Positions 44,000 to 54,398 of a stretch of DNA of 64,000 bases are shown here, piece by piece. This stretch comes from Limnanthes douglasii subsp. nivea (lineage: Eukaryota > Streptophyta > Magnoliopsida > Brassicales > Limnanthaceae): the NCBI GenBank assembly GCA_036936605.1, contig JAUPFV010000001.1:168974643-169038642 (forward strand). The letters are read 5' to 3'. The notes below the pieces were generated by a model. It did no database searches, was not told the DNA's origin, and saw only the letters and a list, made by a program, of their open reading frames with translations. The position numbers were made by a program, and so were the translations under genes. Numbering within the stretch: the stretch's first letter is position 1; each line of letters starts with the position of its first letter.

Positions 44000-46900
44000 G
44001 ATGAGTGATAATTAGTGATTCTCACACTGATAATAAAGAATTAGAAAAATAGAATTGTTAAGGGTCTATTTATTTTAGGGAATCAACTCCTAGTCTCCTA
44101 AGGGTTTCAAATGAGAATTCTGATACGAAGGTTGAATAGGTGTTTTAGCCTATTGCCAACCCGATTTGATCTTTATTGCTCATTTGGTGTTCCTTCTCGT
44201 CCATTTTATTCAGATCTATTTGGGATTATGACTACTGGTTTTTTTGGGGGAAATTACGAAGACTCATGCTCTAGTATACAGTTAACCATGACTTATGATG
44301 GAGAACCAAATATCTACTGATGCATCAGAGTCAAGGGTCATATAAGGTTCAGAACGACCCTCAAACTAATACAAATTGATTTATTCTTGTTTACTAAATC
44401 AGGTATTGAGATAGACCTATGTTTATTTTCAGTAAGGGGCCTTAGAGAATTTGAAGTTATATTTGATACTCCCTTGTCATTTGGAAGTGAGATTCCCGAT
44501 CACCAATGAGACTCTATTATATGTGAAAAGAAACGAGTTAGTATTTTTTTTACTTGATCATTTAAATTAGGGTTCATTTTCCTTTGCACCCTAAGTTGCT
44601 TAGGTCTTTCCAGCTTACCAGGATGTGCTATTGATAGCTAACAGTATGCATATCAATTTTTCCTAGTTTCATTTATGTATAAGAGAGTTTTTATCTTTGA
44701 TTATTATTATTTTATCCCGCTAAAGCCCTTATTTTTATCTTTATTTGTCGAATCTTTATAATATTATGACAAAGCTCCATAACTTAAAAACTTGTAAAAA
44801 AGCTCATCTATTTTCCTTAGTAAAAACTAAAAAAATTGGTTGGCCACTTCATTAACCTGTTACATTGAGGCCTTGTAATTTTAAAAGTAAGTTTTTCTTA
44901 TGTTTTTAGTTATTTATGTTGTACTCCATTTTTATATATTGAATTGAATTTTTGTTCCTGTTTGGCATATAAAATTTACGCCATTTTCCTTATTTGCAGA
45001 AAGTGTTGAATAAGAAGTTTTATTTCCTTGGTGAGTTTTTCCAATAATCTTGGGGAAATGAGCATCATACGTTGTTTACCTCAATTAAATTACAAGTACC
45101 ACTTAAGTTGTTGAAAAAACGTGGAACCTTATTAAAGGTTTGGCAGTCACAATTCTACTTGTTGAGGATATACATAATATGGAGTATACGTCTTAGGCCG
45201 TTTTGCTCCAATACAAGTGAGGTCGAACTATAAAAATATATGTCTTTTGTTTCACTGAATCACTATGAAACAGTGATAGAAGACATAGGGATTTATTCTG
45301 GCACAAGTATATAGTTAGACGAGGATATAAGAATTTAAATGAGAGGTTAACTACTCTAAAAATGGTAAAACATAATAAGGTTAAGAGAGCTTCTGATGTA
45401 TCTCGGATGTAGAACAGATGCAAGAGAAGTCTACATGTTGGGCGAAGGCAGTTCATAAATAAAAAAAGAAACATGATTCCAATAGTGGTCTGACTTTGAA
45501 AAATCAAACAAAAGAATACCAAAATGGGTGATCAAATGCTGCCAATTCCTACATGGCGGATTGAAGGAAGGTCATGTCTCTTTTGTATTAGAACCGAAGC
45601 CACAGGTTGAAATTTAAGTGTGGTACCAAAGAAGAGAAAGTTGTTGATCTAGAACCCCTATTTCTGCTTTTACGGATAGCTCATCAAGAAGGTCGAAGTC
45701 CAATTCATACTGGGTCAAAAAAACTATTGCATCATTAGAGCCTCCACAGTTGGAAGAGAGGTGATTGCTCAGATGGTGGCTATAGTATGGATCTAAGTTA
45801 TGGAGGTTGGTCGACCTCTTGTAAAGTTTGTAGATTGGAAAATTGAGGTTGGTGTTGATGTAAGTAAAACCTAACTTTTTATGTTTTTAATTATATATAA
45901 CTATTTTATGAATTGATCTTAATTTATGTGCATGCAATGTTTAATTCATTTATAATTCTAAAGATCTTCTAGACCAGTAAGAGGGTTGATATGTCGTACC
46001 TTCAAGTCTTACTTAATGTTGTGTCTGAACTCATATAGGATCGATATGTTAAAAAAGTCTTATGTGGAGTAACAATTTGTTGTTGAACATAAAGTCAATA
46101 AATTTTTTGTAACCCAAGTTGCTACTCATCAAGAATGTATTAATGACTTGAAGGCGTAACTCCAAAATTCTAAGGGGCGCCATAACTGAACTCATAGAAT
46201 TACTTTTTTAACCCAGAAGTATGTGATGCAATTTAAAAAATTATAAAATGTGTGTTTTATAGCACTTACAGTTATGGAAATATGTACATGAAGATATTGA
46301 AGATTCCTCATAATATTTTGGATGTCGAGTGACATCACAATAAGGTCGAGGTGGCTGAAATGTAAGAGGTTGGTTTTAAGATTACCAAATAGAAAAGCTG
46401 AAAGTTAGAGGCAAACCTTGTTTTGACCTTCAATAGACTTTTTCCAACCTCGATCTTGGAGGGTTCTGGAGTTAGTTCTTCATGGTAAATGGTAGGTTGA
46501 CATGGACTTGTCATCATTGTTTTACAATGGTAGATACTGAAGCAAATGAGAAGGATAATGTGGATAATGAGGCTCTTTATTCTAAAGATTAGTAGTTTTT
46601 ACAATTTAATTTGATACTTCTTGAATTTGCATAGACAAGTCCTCTAATTGAGGAAATTTTATAGTGATTAAATCATTTGTTTTACCGAGGTCTTCACTTT
46701 ATTCTTTTAGTTTGCCAATATTTTTTTTACTTTATTAAATTTGATCTTGGATGTATATAAATATATTTTTGTTTTAGTTGCTCATTTTAAGAAAAGTCTT
46801 TTTGCTTCACCATCTTACTTTAAAGATCTGACTATCATCTCTTCCTTTAAAAATGTTGAGGATACGTTTTTGATTTTTTCCACATGTTTTCATATAACAA

Positions 46901-47748
46901 CAAATAATACTAATTTTTTTTGAAGTGATCAGTTCTGAAATTAGAGTCTATGTGTTATGGTTCATAATAATAATTCTTAGTTCAATGTTATGCTTACTTG
47001 GCTTGACCATAAATCATCCATTGTCTTGATTGGAACTTATAACGGTTTTGATATGGCCGGGGAATAAGCTCATCATCACAATCTTAATGCACAATTTTGG
47101 TATTATGGATAAAAAACTCAATGCAAAGTTTGAAATTTCTTTAACATACATAAGTATATGTATATTTAAAATATATATAAATATTTTTTTATTAATGGAA
47201 GGTACCTCGTTAACAACTATTCGCGCCACCGAAGTAATAAATAATTCACATGAATTAAAAGTTAGAAATTAAAAAGTAAATTAAAAATTTAAAGTAAAGA
47301 GAATTTATTTTTAAAAAGTGTAAAGCTTCACGTGTTCCACATTCTAGGGTGTTGTAAAGGATAATGTTTTATGTCTAACAACTTATAAGTTCTCGCTTTC
47401 ATTTTGTTCATATAGTTGTATATCCTTCCTAGTTTGGGCCTACTTTACCAAGGGTTTTATTCTTGGTGTGGATGAAGAAAATTCTAACACTTGATCACCT
47501 TTCTAAAATCATGAAAACATAATTTTGAATCATACTTGTTTTGTATTAGCATCCGATGGTATTTCATGTGTAGATGGACCTTGATCTCCACGATTATGTC
47601 CATTTCATTCCTTCAGCTATCAGTATTTGTTCCTTTCTTATAGTTAAAAGTTCATAACGATAGTGGAAACGGTTTGAACGGGACCACGATCTCCATTCCA
47701 CATACTAATGTCAAAGAAGTCTACGTTATATGCTACATGAGGTGGTTC
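44000..47748 (-). mobile_element. Old Tat element (Tat-2), 3' portion left of the young insertion
   Basis: From 47,748 downward the minus strand continues integrase: YRTTS then YVEWRS/CGMEIVVPFKP (compare YRTTPG and YGMDVVAPIEA in the young element). The rest (44.0-47.4 kb) should hold the end of integrase, the antisense ORF and the 3' LTR, but is too decayed for me to assign. Its lower boundary is a guess. Confidence 0.45.
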
Positions 47749-47753
47749 GATAT
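47749..47753. other. Target site duplication GATAT (left)
   Basis: Matches 58,217-58,221. It marks the insertion of the young Tat element into the Tat-2 integrase region. Confidence 0.9.
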
Positions 47754-48161
47754 TGATGAGTCCGAATTCTTCCTGCTCCCCGGACAGGGACAGATCGGTC
47801 CAAGGCCTCCGGACCGGACAGATCACTTCGAACACTTAGCCCGTAGGACTGTTCGAACTATGACAAAAGTACTAAAAAACCTAAACACTTCTTGATTAAG
47901 CTACTTGCTCTCCTACTCAGAGCTCATGGGTCTTTGAACATGACCCGGGTCCATTAAACATGACCCGAAAGCCCATAAGGGCCCACACATAAGGGTATAA
48001 ATACCCAACCACCTGCATTAAGTGTGGGTAATGGGAATTAACTGCAACCAGCCAGCTTAATTATCTCTCTACTCTCTACTCTAAATATTAAATACCTCCA
48101 CACCACTATAAAATACCAAACAAATTACAAGCCTACCATCAGGCGATAATTATCCTCACCA
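47754..48161 (+). repeat. 5' LTR of the young Tat element
   Basis: Starts TGATGAGTCC, ends CCTCACCA. Carries GGTATAAATACCC (TATA box about 47,993-48,001) and an AC-rich leader with CTCTCTACTCTCTACTC. Six mismatches to the 3' LTR by eye. Confidence 0.95.
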
Positions 48162-48164
48162 AAT

Positions 48165-48180
48165 TGGCGACCACAGTGGG
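48165..48180 (+). other. Primer binding site (tRNA-Arg type)
   Basis: TGGCGACCACAGTGGG lies three bases after the LTR. TGGCGAC then TGGG fits the tRNA-Arg PBS known from Tat/Ogre elements at most positions. Confidence 0.65.
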
Positions 48181-48188
48181 AGAAGAGG

Positions 48189-48830
48189 GTGCCTGAATCA
48201 AGCATTCAAAACCAGCAAAAAAAGTCTGCCCGAATGAATCTGGACAGTCCAGAAGTACCACCAGCTCTGCTCGAAGTGGTGGGAGAGAACGACGAGTACA
48301 CTATCGAAGAGCGCGATAGGCTAAAGGGTGAAATAGAAGCTCTGAGGGCAGAAAAGGCTAAGATGGGCATGAAAGAAAAGTCCAAAGTATCAGTTGCTCA
48401 TCGCACCGACAACCCCAGAGAGCATGAGTCTTCAAAGACTCATGTGAGTACCAAAAAGACTCATGCCAGCTCCAAAAAATCTCACCGGACTAAGCCAGTA
48501 GAGAGCTCTGACTCAAGCTCAGAATCTTCTGATAGCTCCTCGGATGATGAGGGAGTTGAAGAATCCTTATCCTCTAGCAGCGATGAGGGTCGAACTAAAA
48601 AGAAGCAAAAGCAGATAAAAAAATATTCAAGAAAAAGGGATAGGCATGGAAAGATGAAGAAGAATATCGGCAAAGGGTCATCTCACAGCCAGAGGCATGT
48701 AGACCGGATGCTGATGGATCCTTTCGCTTTCCACGATGAGCCATGTGTCTTTGCAACCCCTAATGAGGATACCGTGTTCAGTCGTGGCAGAAATTGGAGG
48801 CAATCTCCATTATCTTCCAGAATGCCCTAA
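48189..48830 (+). CDS. Gag N-terminal frame (frameshifted)
   Basis: 213 codons: a coiled-coil-like start (YTIEERDRLKGEIEALRAEK), then a long Lys/Ser/Asp-rich linker (SSDSSSESSDSSSDDEG, KKKQKQIKKYSRKRDRHGK), and the MDPFAFHDE segment that precedes the gag core in Tat elements. It stops at 48,828 right after SSRMP. The homologous KRFDSTKIEKYD sequence continues in the +1 frame, so one base was gained or lost around 48,815-48,830. Gag forms the virus-like particle in the cytoplasm. I take the break as a mutation because no slippery site is visible. Confidence 0.75.
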   Translation: MPESSIQNQQKKSARMNLDSPEVPPALLEVVGENDEYTIEERDRLKGEIEALRAEKAKMGMKEKSKVSVAHRTDNPREHESSKTHVSTKKTHASSKKSHRTKPVESSDSSSESSDSSSDDEGVEESLSSSSDEGRTKKKQKQIKKYSRKRDRHGKMKKNIGKGSSHSQRHVDRMLMDPFAFHDEPCVFATPNEDTVFSRGRNWRQSPLSSRMP

Positions 48831-50043
48831 GAGGTTTGACAGCACCAAAATAGAAAAGTACGATGACAATACTGATCCGGACAACCATTTGGAACAATTT
48901 AAAAACTTCATGATGAACTTTGACGACGATACTAAACTACTTTGTAGGGCATTCTCCCAATCATTTACGGGGAGTGGTCTAAAATGGTATAACAGCCTGC
49001 CTCAGGGTTGTATTAAGGATTTCGATACTTTTTGGGTAGCCTTTCGAAGGCAGTTTGTAGGGAGTAAAGAGCTAAAGGGCAATGGAGACACAATAATCCA
49101 TTGTACCCAGGAACCAAATGAGTCATTAAAAGAATATATAAGCCGTTTTGTGAATACCAAGAATGGGTTGGCTGATTGCTTCGAACAGGTAGCAATATCA
49201 TCCCTAAGACAGGGCTTGAACCCTGGCAATTTGGCTGACTCGGTGACCAGAAAGAAGGCCATGACATGGGGAGGGTTTCTGAATCAGGTTGGAAAACAAA
49301 TTAATGTCGATGAAACGAAGAAAACCAGGGTGCACAGGCAGGTGAGGTCTACCCCGGTGACACCAAATCCCAATCAGAATCAGTCCGGGAACAAAGCAAG
49401 AGAGACCGGACAGGGGCATGGTAGGGCAAAAGCTCAGTCTCAGCCAGCTGCTCCTGCTCAGAGTCAGCAATCCAGAAACAAGAGAGGGCCATGGGTCCAA
49501 CCGGAGTGGTTCGCAGAATTAAAAGAAAGTGTGGCCACCATTTTTGATAAAACAAAGGAAGAGGTACATTATCGGAGACCAGCCACATTACAGTCTCCCA
49601 GAGAGCATCGCAATAACTCCTTTTGCCAATATCACAATGATATTGGTCATATCACTGATGACTGCATAGCATTGAAGCAGGAAGTTCAGAACTTGATTGA
49701 GAGGGAAAAGCTGGGAGCTTATGTCAAAAGAAGAGGAGGTAACAGGCCTCACAATACTCACCGGGTTGGTCCAAGTAATGCTGCTCCAGAGGGAGCCATG
49801 GTTATAATTGAAAGATTTGATGTGGAATCTGAGTACTTGGATCCTGATCCAACTCGAAACAGAGTGGGTACAATTGAGGAATATTCTAGGTCGGTCTCCG
49901 GACTCATTAAGTTTTTTGAGTCACTTACAATTTTCGGAGGGGATACTATGACAGCTCCTACTGCTTCTTCGAGGAAGAGGCACGTTCATACTTTAGCCTC
50001 CCAGCTAGAAGGAGGTATGACTTCCTATCAGTCACAAAATTGA
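48736..50043 (+). CDS. Gag core (retrotransposon gag domain and zinc knuckle), ends at a nonsense codon
   Basis: The real gag reading starts near KRFDSTKIEKYD (about residue 32); earlier residues are out of register. The retrotrans_gag domain spans about 35-185 (DPDNHLEQFKNFM, WYNSLPQGCIKDFDTFWVAFRRQF, SLKEYISRFVNTK, ISSLRQGL). A Gln/Pro-rich linker and an FCQYHNDIGHITDDC zinc knuckle (residues about 296-310) follow, then the linker to protease. TGA at 50,041 interrupts what should be one gag-pol frame. It assembles particles and binds RNA. Confidence 0.85.
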   Translation: MSHVSLQPLMRIPCSVVAEIGGNLHYLPECPKRFDSTKIEKYDDNTDPDNHLEQFKNFMMNFDDDTKLLCRAFSQSFTGSGLKWYNSLPQGCIKDFDTFWVAFRRQFVGSKELKGNGDTIIHCTQEPNESLKEYISRFVNTKNGLADCFEQVAISSLRQGLNPGNLADSVTRKKAMTWGGFLNQVGKQINVDETKKTRVHRQVRSTPVTPNPNQNQSGNKARETGQGHGRAKAQSQPAAPAQSQQSRNKRGPWVQPEWFAELKESVATIFDKTKEEVHYRRPATLQSPREHRNNSFCQYHNDIGHITDDCIALKQEVQNLIEREKLGAYVKRRGGNRPHNTHRVGPSNAAPEGAMVIIERFDVESEYLDPDPTRNRVGTIEEYSRSVSGLIKFFESLTIFGGDTMTAPTASSRKRHVHTLASQLEGGMTSYQSQN

Positions 50044-50562
50044 TTCCCCTTCATTGTTTTTGATGAAGATGATTTAAGAGATATAGCTGGCCCTCATGAG
50101 GATGTTGTTGTCATAGGAGCATCTATTGGGGGCAATGACATAAGACGAATTCTGGTTCATACTGGAAGCTCAGCCAATATCATTTTCTTAACCACATATA
50201 AGAGAATGAAAAATCCAGTTGTAATTCAGAGTTCAGACAGATCAATTGTGGGCTTTACAGGCAGCTCAACAGATGTGATCGGAGAGTTCGAAGAGGAAGT
50301 TCTACTGGGCAAGGGCCCTTTTAAGAAAATGGTCAGGATAATTTTTATCATGGTGGATTGTCCCACTTGCTATAATGCTATTCTAGGGAGATCTTGGATT
50401 TCTAGGATGCATGCAGTGGCTTCGACAGTCCACCAATGCTTGAAATATGTTGTTCAGGGACAGGTGGGAGTCGTCCGGAGAAGTCAAAAGATTGCAAGAG
50501 AATGTTATGCTAATGCTCTGGCACCCCAGACACCGGGGGCAGTTCACATCAACGAGCAATAG
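50044..50562 (+). pseudogene. Aspartic protease domain, catalytic Asp replaced by His
   Basis: Same frame as gag. IVFDEDD, then RRILVHTGSSANIIF (HTG at 50,158-50,166, where the family has D-T/G-G), VGFTGSS, FIMVDCPTCYNAILGRSWI (the typical flap and ILG box). The active-site Asp codon is CAT, one base from GAT. TAG at 50,560 ends the frame. Protease would cut Gag-Pol into mature proteins. Here it would be inactive even if translated. Confidence 0.8.
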
Positions 50563-50763
50563 CAGTTTGAGGGGCTTTCTAGGGGTGAGGGTGAAATTGA
50601 TGACCCTAGAGAGACCCCTGGAGTATTGATACCGGTCGAAGAGGTAGAGACACACTGTTTGGAAGAGGGAAGAAGTGTCAAGATAGGGTCTAAGATGCCA
50701 GCCGTTTTGAAAAGTGAAATGTTAAAGTTTTTGAAGAATCATCAGCATGTTTTTTCTTGGTGA

Positions 50764-53700
50764 AATGCTGATGTTACTGGGGTTCCAGCAGAAGTGATAT
50801 CACATCACCTATCTGTCCGGAGAGACATAGCACCAGTGGTTCAAAAGAGAAGAGCTTTTTCTAAGGAGAAGGCTGATGTCATTGTGCAAGAGGTTGACAG
50901 GCTCACAAAGATGGGGCACATCAAGGAGTCTCAGTATCCTTTGTGGACTGCCAATCCGGTTCTGGTAAAGAAGAAAAATGGCAAGTGGCGCATGTGCATT
51001 GACTTCACAGATCTCAATAGAGCTTGCCCAAAAGATTTGTATCCGGTCCCCTGGATTGATCAGTTAGTAGACTCCACCTCTGGGAACAAGCTGCTTTCCT
51101 TTATGGATGCCTTCTCCGGATACAAACAGATTCAAGTAGATCCAAAAGATCAAGAGCATACCACATTTGTCACTGACAGAGGTCTCCATTGCTATAAGGT
51201 AATGCCGTTTGGGTTGAAAAATGCTGGGGCTACTTATCAGAGGTTAGTAAACAAAGCTTTTACTGATCAGATTGGAAGAAATATGGAAGTATACATTGAT
51301 GACATGATGGTGAAGAGTGTGGACGAGCAATTGCATTTGTCTGATCTCCAAGAAACTTTTACCAACTTGGTAAAAGTAAATTTGAAATTAAACCCAGAAA
51401 AGTGTGTGTTCGGAGTGCAGTCCGGGAAGTTTCTGGGCTATATTATAAGTGAGCATGGAATACAACCAGATCTGGACCAGATCGGGTTGTATTCCATGGA
51501 GCCTCCTCGAAATATTAAAGAAGTACAGCGACTGACGGGGAGATTAGCTGCCTTAAACAGATTTATCTCAAGGTCTTCGGACATGTGCGCCCCGTTCTTT
51601 CAAACCTTGAAGGGTGCAAAGGGTTTCGATTGGACCCCACAGTGTGATGAGGCTTTCAATGAGATCAAGAAGCACCTGTCCTCCCCCAAAACCTTGTTTA
51701 AACCAGTTGATGGGGAGACACTCTTCGTATATTTGGCAGTTTCGAGTTGTGCCATCAGTGTTGTATTGGTAAGGGAGGTCGATGGTCATCCCCATCCAGT
51801 GTACTACATCAGCAAAAGTTTGATAGATGCAGAAAGACGTTATTTGAAACTCGAAAAATTAGCATTAGCCCTGGTAATAGCTGCCAGGAAGATGAGGCCT
51901 TATTTCCAGGCTCATCCCATCATCGTCCGGACTTCTTTCCCCCTGAAGAATGTCCTCCAAAAGGCAGACATTTCAAGCAGGATGACTAAGTGGTCAGTAG
52001 AGTTGGGAGACTTCGACATAGACTTTGCTCCTCGAACAGCAGTCAAGGCCCAAGTTGTGGCTGACTTTTTGGTTGAATTTCACTCCGACGGAAATTCGGA
52101 GCAGACTACTGACATGAAAGATAAAAAAGTGTGGGTCGTCCGAACAGATGGTGGATCTAGCACTATGGGATGTGGTGCAGGGGTGTGTTTGACTTCTCTG
52201 TATGGTGACAAAATGTACCAAGCTATTTGTTTTGCTTTCAGGGCATCCAATAATGAGTCAGAATACGAAGCAGCTATAGCTGGGTTAAAGTTAGCCTACA
52301 TTTGTGGGGCCAAGAGGGCCAGGCTACTAAGTGACTCACAGCTTCTGATCCACCATGCCCAAGGCCAATCTGAGGCTAAAAACGAGCAGCTTGTGAAATA
52401 TTTACTCCTTCTTAAAAATGAAGCACTCAAGTTTAAAAGTGTTGTTTATGAGCACATACCCCGGGCAAAAAATGAGCTAGCAGACTCGTTAGCAACCATA
52501 GCATATACAGAGTCATATCTATGGATCCATGTGCTGGAAAGCCCCTCCATTCAACTTAGTATGGGTAAAGAAGAGGAGATTTTTGAAGTGCAAGTGAAAC
52601 AAGCTCAAGACTGGAGGTTTCCTCTCCTGCAATATCTCTCTGATGGTATTGTGCCTCCGGACAAAACACTAGCCAGAACGTTGAAACACAAGGCTCGTGG
52701 TTTCATCATATTAAGAGACATGTTGTATAAAAAATCTTACAGTAAACCTCTCCTGCGCTGTTTGGGGGATGAAGAGTCTCAAGTAGTCCTCTCCGAATTG
52801 CATGATGGTGAGGGATCAGCCCATTATGGATTCAGAGCTTTAACAAGAAGAGTTTTACTGTCCGGTTACTATTGGCCATCTATCATGAAAAATGCTAAGG
52901 AATTGGTAAGAAGGTGTGACCCATGCCAGAGGTATAGCAATAAAATTCATGTCCCAGCCATTCCTTTAGAGTCAATTTCTGAGCCTATTCCTTTTGCTCG
53001 ATGGGGGTTGGATTTAGTAGGGCCTCTCCCTGTGGCGTCCGGAGGACGCAAAACTATAATTGTTGCCATAGACTACTTTTTGAAGTGGATTGAAGCAGCC
53101 CCTCTAGCAGGAACAACATCAAAACCTGTTATAAAATTCATTCTATCCAACATCTGTTGCAGATTTGGTGTCCCACAAAAGATAACAACAGACAATGGGC
53201 CACAGTTCGAAAATAGGGGAATGGAGAGCTTTTGTGCCTCAAGGGGTATACAACATTGTTTCTCTTCACCTTTCCACCCACAAGAAAATGGGCAAGTTGA
53301 GGTGGCTAATAGAACTATATTGTCCGGTTTAAAGAAGAATTTGGAAGGGGCTGTTGGAAAGTGGCCTAGTTATTTACAAGAGGTCTTGTGGGCCTACCGG
53401 ACAACACCTGGGGCTGCAACACAAGAATCACCCTTTGCTTTGGTCTATGGGATGGATGTAGTAGCTCCCATAGAAGCAACTCTCCCGTCATTTCGTATTC
53501 ACAACTTCTCAGAACACGCTAACGAGGTGGCAATCAGAGGTCAACTTGATTTGGTAGAAGAAAGACGAGTTAAAGCTCACCTTAGAGTTGCACACTATCA
53601 GGGTTTGATGAGAAGCAGGTTTGCTTCCAAAGTTAAAAGAAGAGATTTCCAACCAGGGGACAAGGTATTGAGGAAGGTCTTCTTACACACTAAAGAAAAG

Positions 53701-53847
53701 CTGTTCGGCAAATTGGCTCCAACCTGGGAAGGACCTTATATGGTTGTTGAAAGACTTAAACCTGGAACATATTGGCTAGAAGACAAGGATGGAAGAGTTT
53801 TGACTCATCCTTGGAATATCGAGCATCTCCGGATGTACTTGGAATAG
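50764..53847 (+). CDS. Pol: reverse transcriptase, RNase H, archaeal-type RNase H, integrase
   Basis: One long open frame, in phase with gag and protease but cut off by TGA 50,761. Numbering from the GTG at 50,794 (no ATG start, normal for a polyprotein): RT 40-215 with FMDAFSGY (D105) and YIDD (D169, D170); first RNase H 300-425, with the first Asp lost (FVYLAVSS); second RNase H 445-570 (TDGGSS D452, NESEYEA, SDSQLL D514, ELADSLAT D564); integrase zinc domain H670, H677, C708, C711; core D760, D800 and E836 with DD35E spacing; C-terminal GDKVLRKVF and WEGPYMVVE. Enzymes copy element RNA and insert the cDNA in the nucleus. Catalytic residues of RT, second RNase H and integrase look intact. 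Confidence 0.95.
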   Translation, partial: NADVTGVPAEVISHHLSVRRDIAPVVQKRRAFSKEKADVIVQEVDRLTKMGHIKESQYPLWTANPVLVKKKNGKWRMCIDFTDLNRACPKDLYPVPWIDQLVDSTSGNKLLSFMDAFSGYKQIQVDPKDQEHTTFVTDRGLHCYKVMPFGLKNAGATYQRLVNKAFTDQIGRNMEVYIDDMMVKSVDEQLHLSDLQETFTNLVKVNLKLNPEKCVFGVQSGKFLGYIISEHGIQPDLDQIGLYSMEPPRNIKEVQRLTGRLAALNRFISRSSDMCAPFFQTLKGAKGFDWTPQCDEAFNEIKKHLSSPKTLFKPVDGETLFVYLAVSSCAISVVLVREVDGHPHPVYYISKSLIDAERRYLKLEKLALALVIAARKMRPYFQAHPIIVRTSFPLKNVLQKADISSRMTKWSVELGDFDIDFAPRTAVKAQVVADFLVEFHSDGNSEQTTDMKDKKVWVVRTDGGSSTMGCGAGVCLTSLYGDKMYQAICFAFRASNNESEYEAAIAGLKLAYICGAKRARLLSDSQLLIHHAQGQSEAKNEQLVKYLLLLKNEALKFKSVVYEHIPRAKNELADSLATIAYTESYLWIHVLESPSIQLSMGKEEEIFEVQVKQAQDWRFPLLQYLSDGIVPPDKTLARTLKHKARGFIILRDMLYKKSYSKPLLRCLGDEESQVVLSELHDGEGSAHYGFRALTRRVLLSGYYWPSIMKNAKELVRRCDPCQRYSNKIHVPAIPLESISEPIPFARWGLDLVGPLPVASGGRKTIIVAIDYFLKWIEAAPLAGTTSKPVIKFILSNICCRFGVPQKITTDNGPQFENRGMESFCASRGIQHCFSSPFHPQENGQVEVANRTILSGLKKNLEGAVGKWPSYLQEVLWAYRTTPGAATQESPFALVYGMDVVAPIEATLPSFRIHNFSEHANEVAIRGQLDLVEERRVKAHLRVAHYQGLMRSRFASKVKRRDFQPGDKVLRKVFLHTKEKLFGKLAPTWEGPYMVVERLKPGTYWLEDKDGRVLTHPWNIEHLRMYLE

Positions 53848-54398
53848 CATTTGTGTAAATATTTACTTGTTTAAACATCCATGTAAATATTTGGGGGCAT
53901 ACTCTTTCCTCCCTGGTGGCTCGGGGAGGTTTTAACGAGGTGTCCGGGTTTTTAATGAAACTTGATGCCTTCTTAAAAATTTTCTAAAGTATTTTAAGTT
54001 TTGTCCTTTGTCACACTATCCGTACTGAAATAAAAGAATGATGACCACTTAAATATTCGTCATCGGAGAATTTAAACACTCTCACTATGAAATAACTAAG
54101 GGCTATTTAAACTCTAGCCGGAGGATTTAAATACTCTCACTATGAAATAATTAAAGGCTGTTTAAACTCTAAGCCATCAAAGTTGGAACAGACTATGAAA
54201 GAAGAGGAGAATTGCACAAAACTAAGATATTCATTAAAAGAACTTAAAGTGCCTTGGCCTTCCAAGGACTTTGGAATTGTCAAAACAGAACAAAAAACCT
54301 GTCCGGTCAGATACCGGACACAATTACAAAAAAGAGTGCCTTGGCCTTCCAAGGACTTTAGTCTGGATAAAAAGTAAAAAAAATATATAGTTCATAAA
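53848..54398 (+). other. Untranslated region between pol and the antisense ORF
   Basis: No gene. Two short repeats of GCCTTGGCCTTCCAAGGACTTT (54,251 and 54,339) and two of TTTAAAxACTCTCACTATGAAATAA (54,070 and 54,124). Confidence 0.6.

Noticed and set aside
48815..48835. Programmed ribosomal frameshift in gag
   Set aside because: No slippery heptamer or obvious pseudoknot, and the break is inside a conserved block. A plain mutation is simpler.
49002..49588. Minus-strand frames across gag
   Set aside because: Shadows of the gag core, which has clear family motifs on the plus strand.
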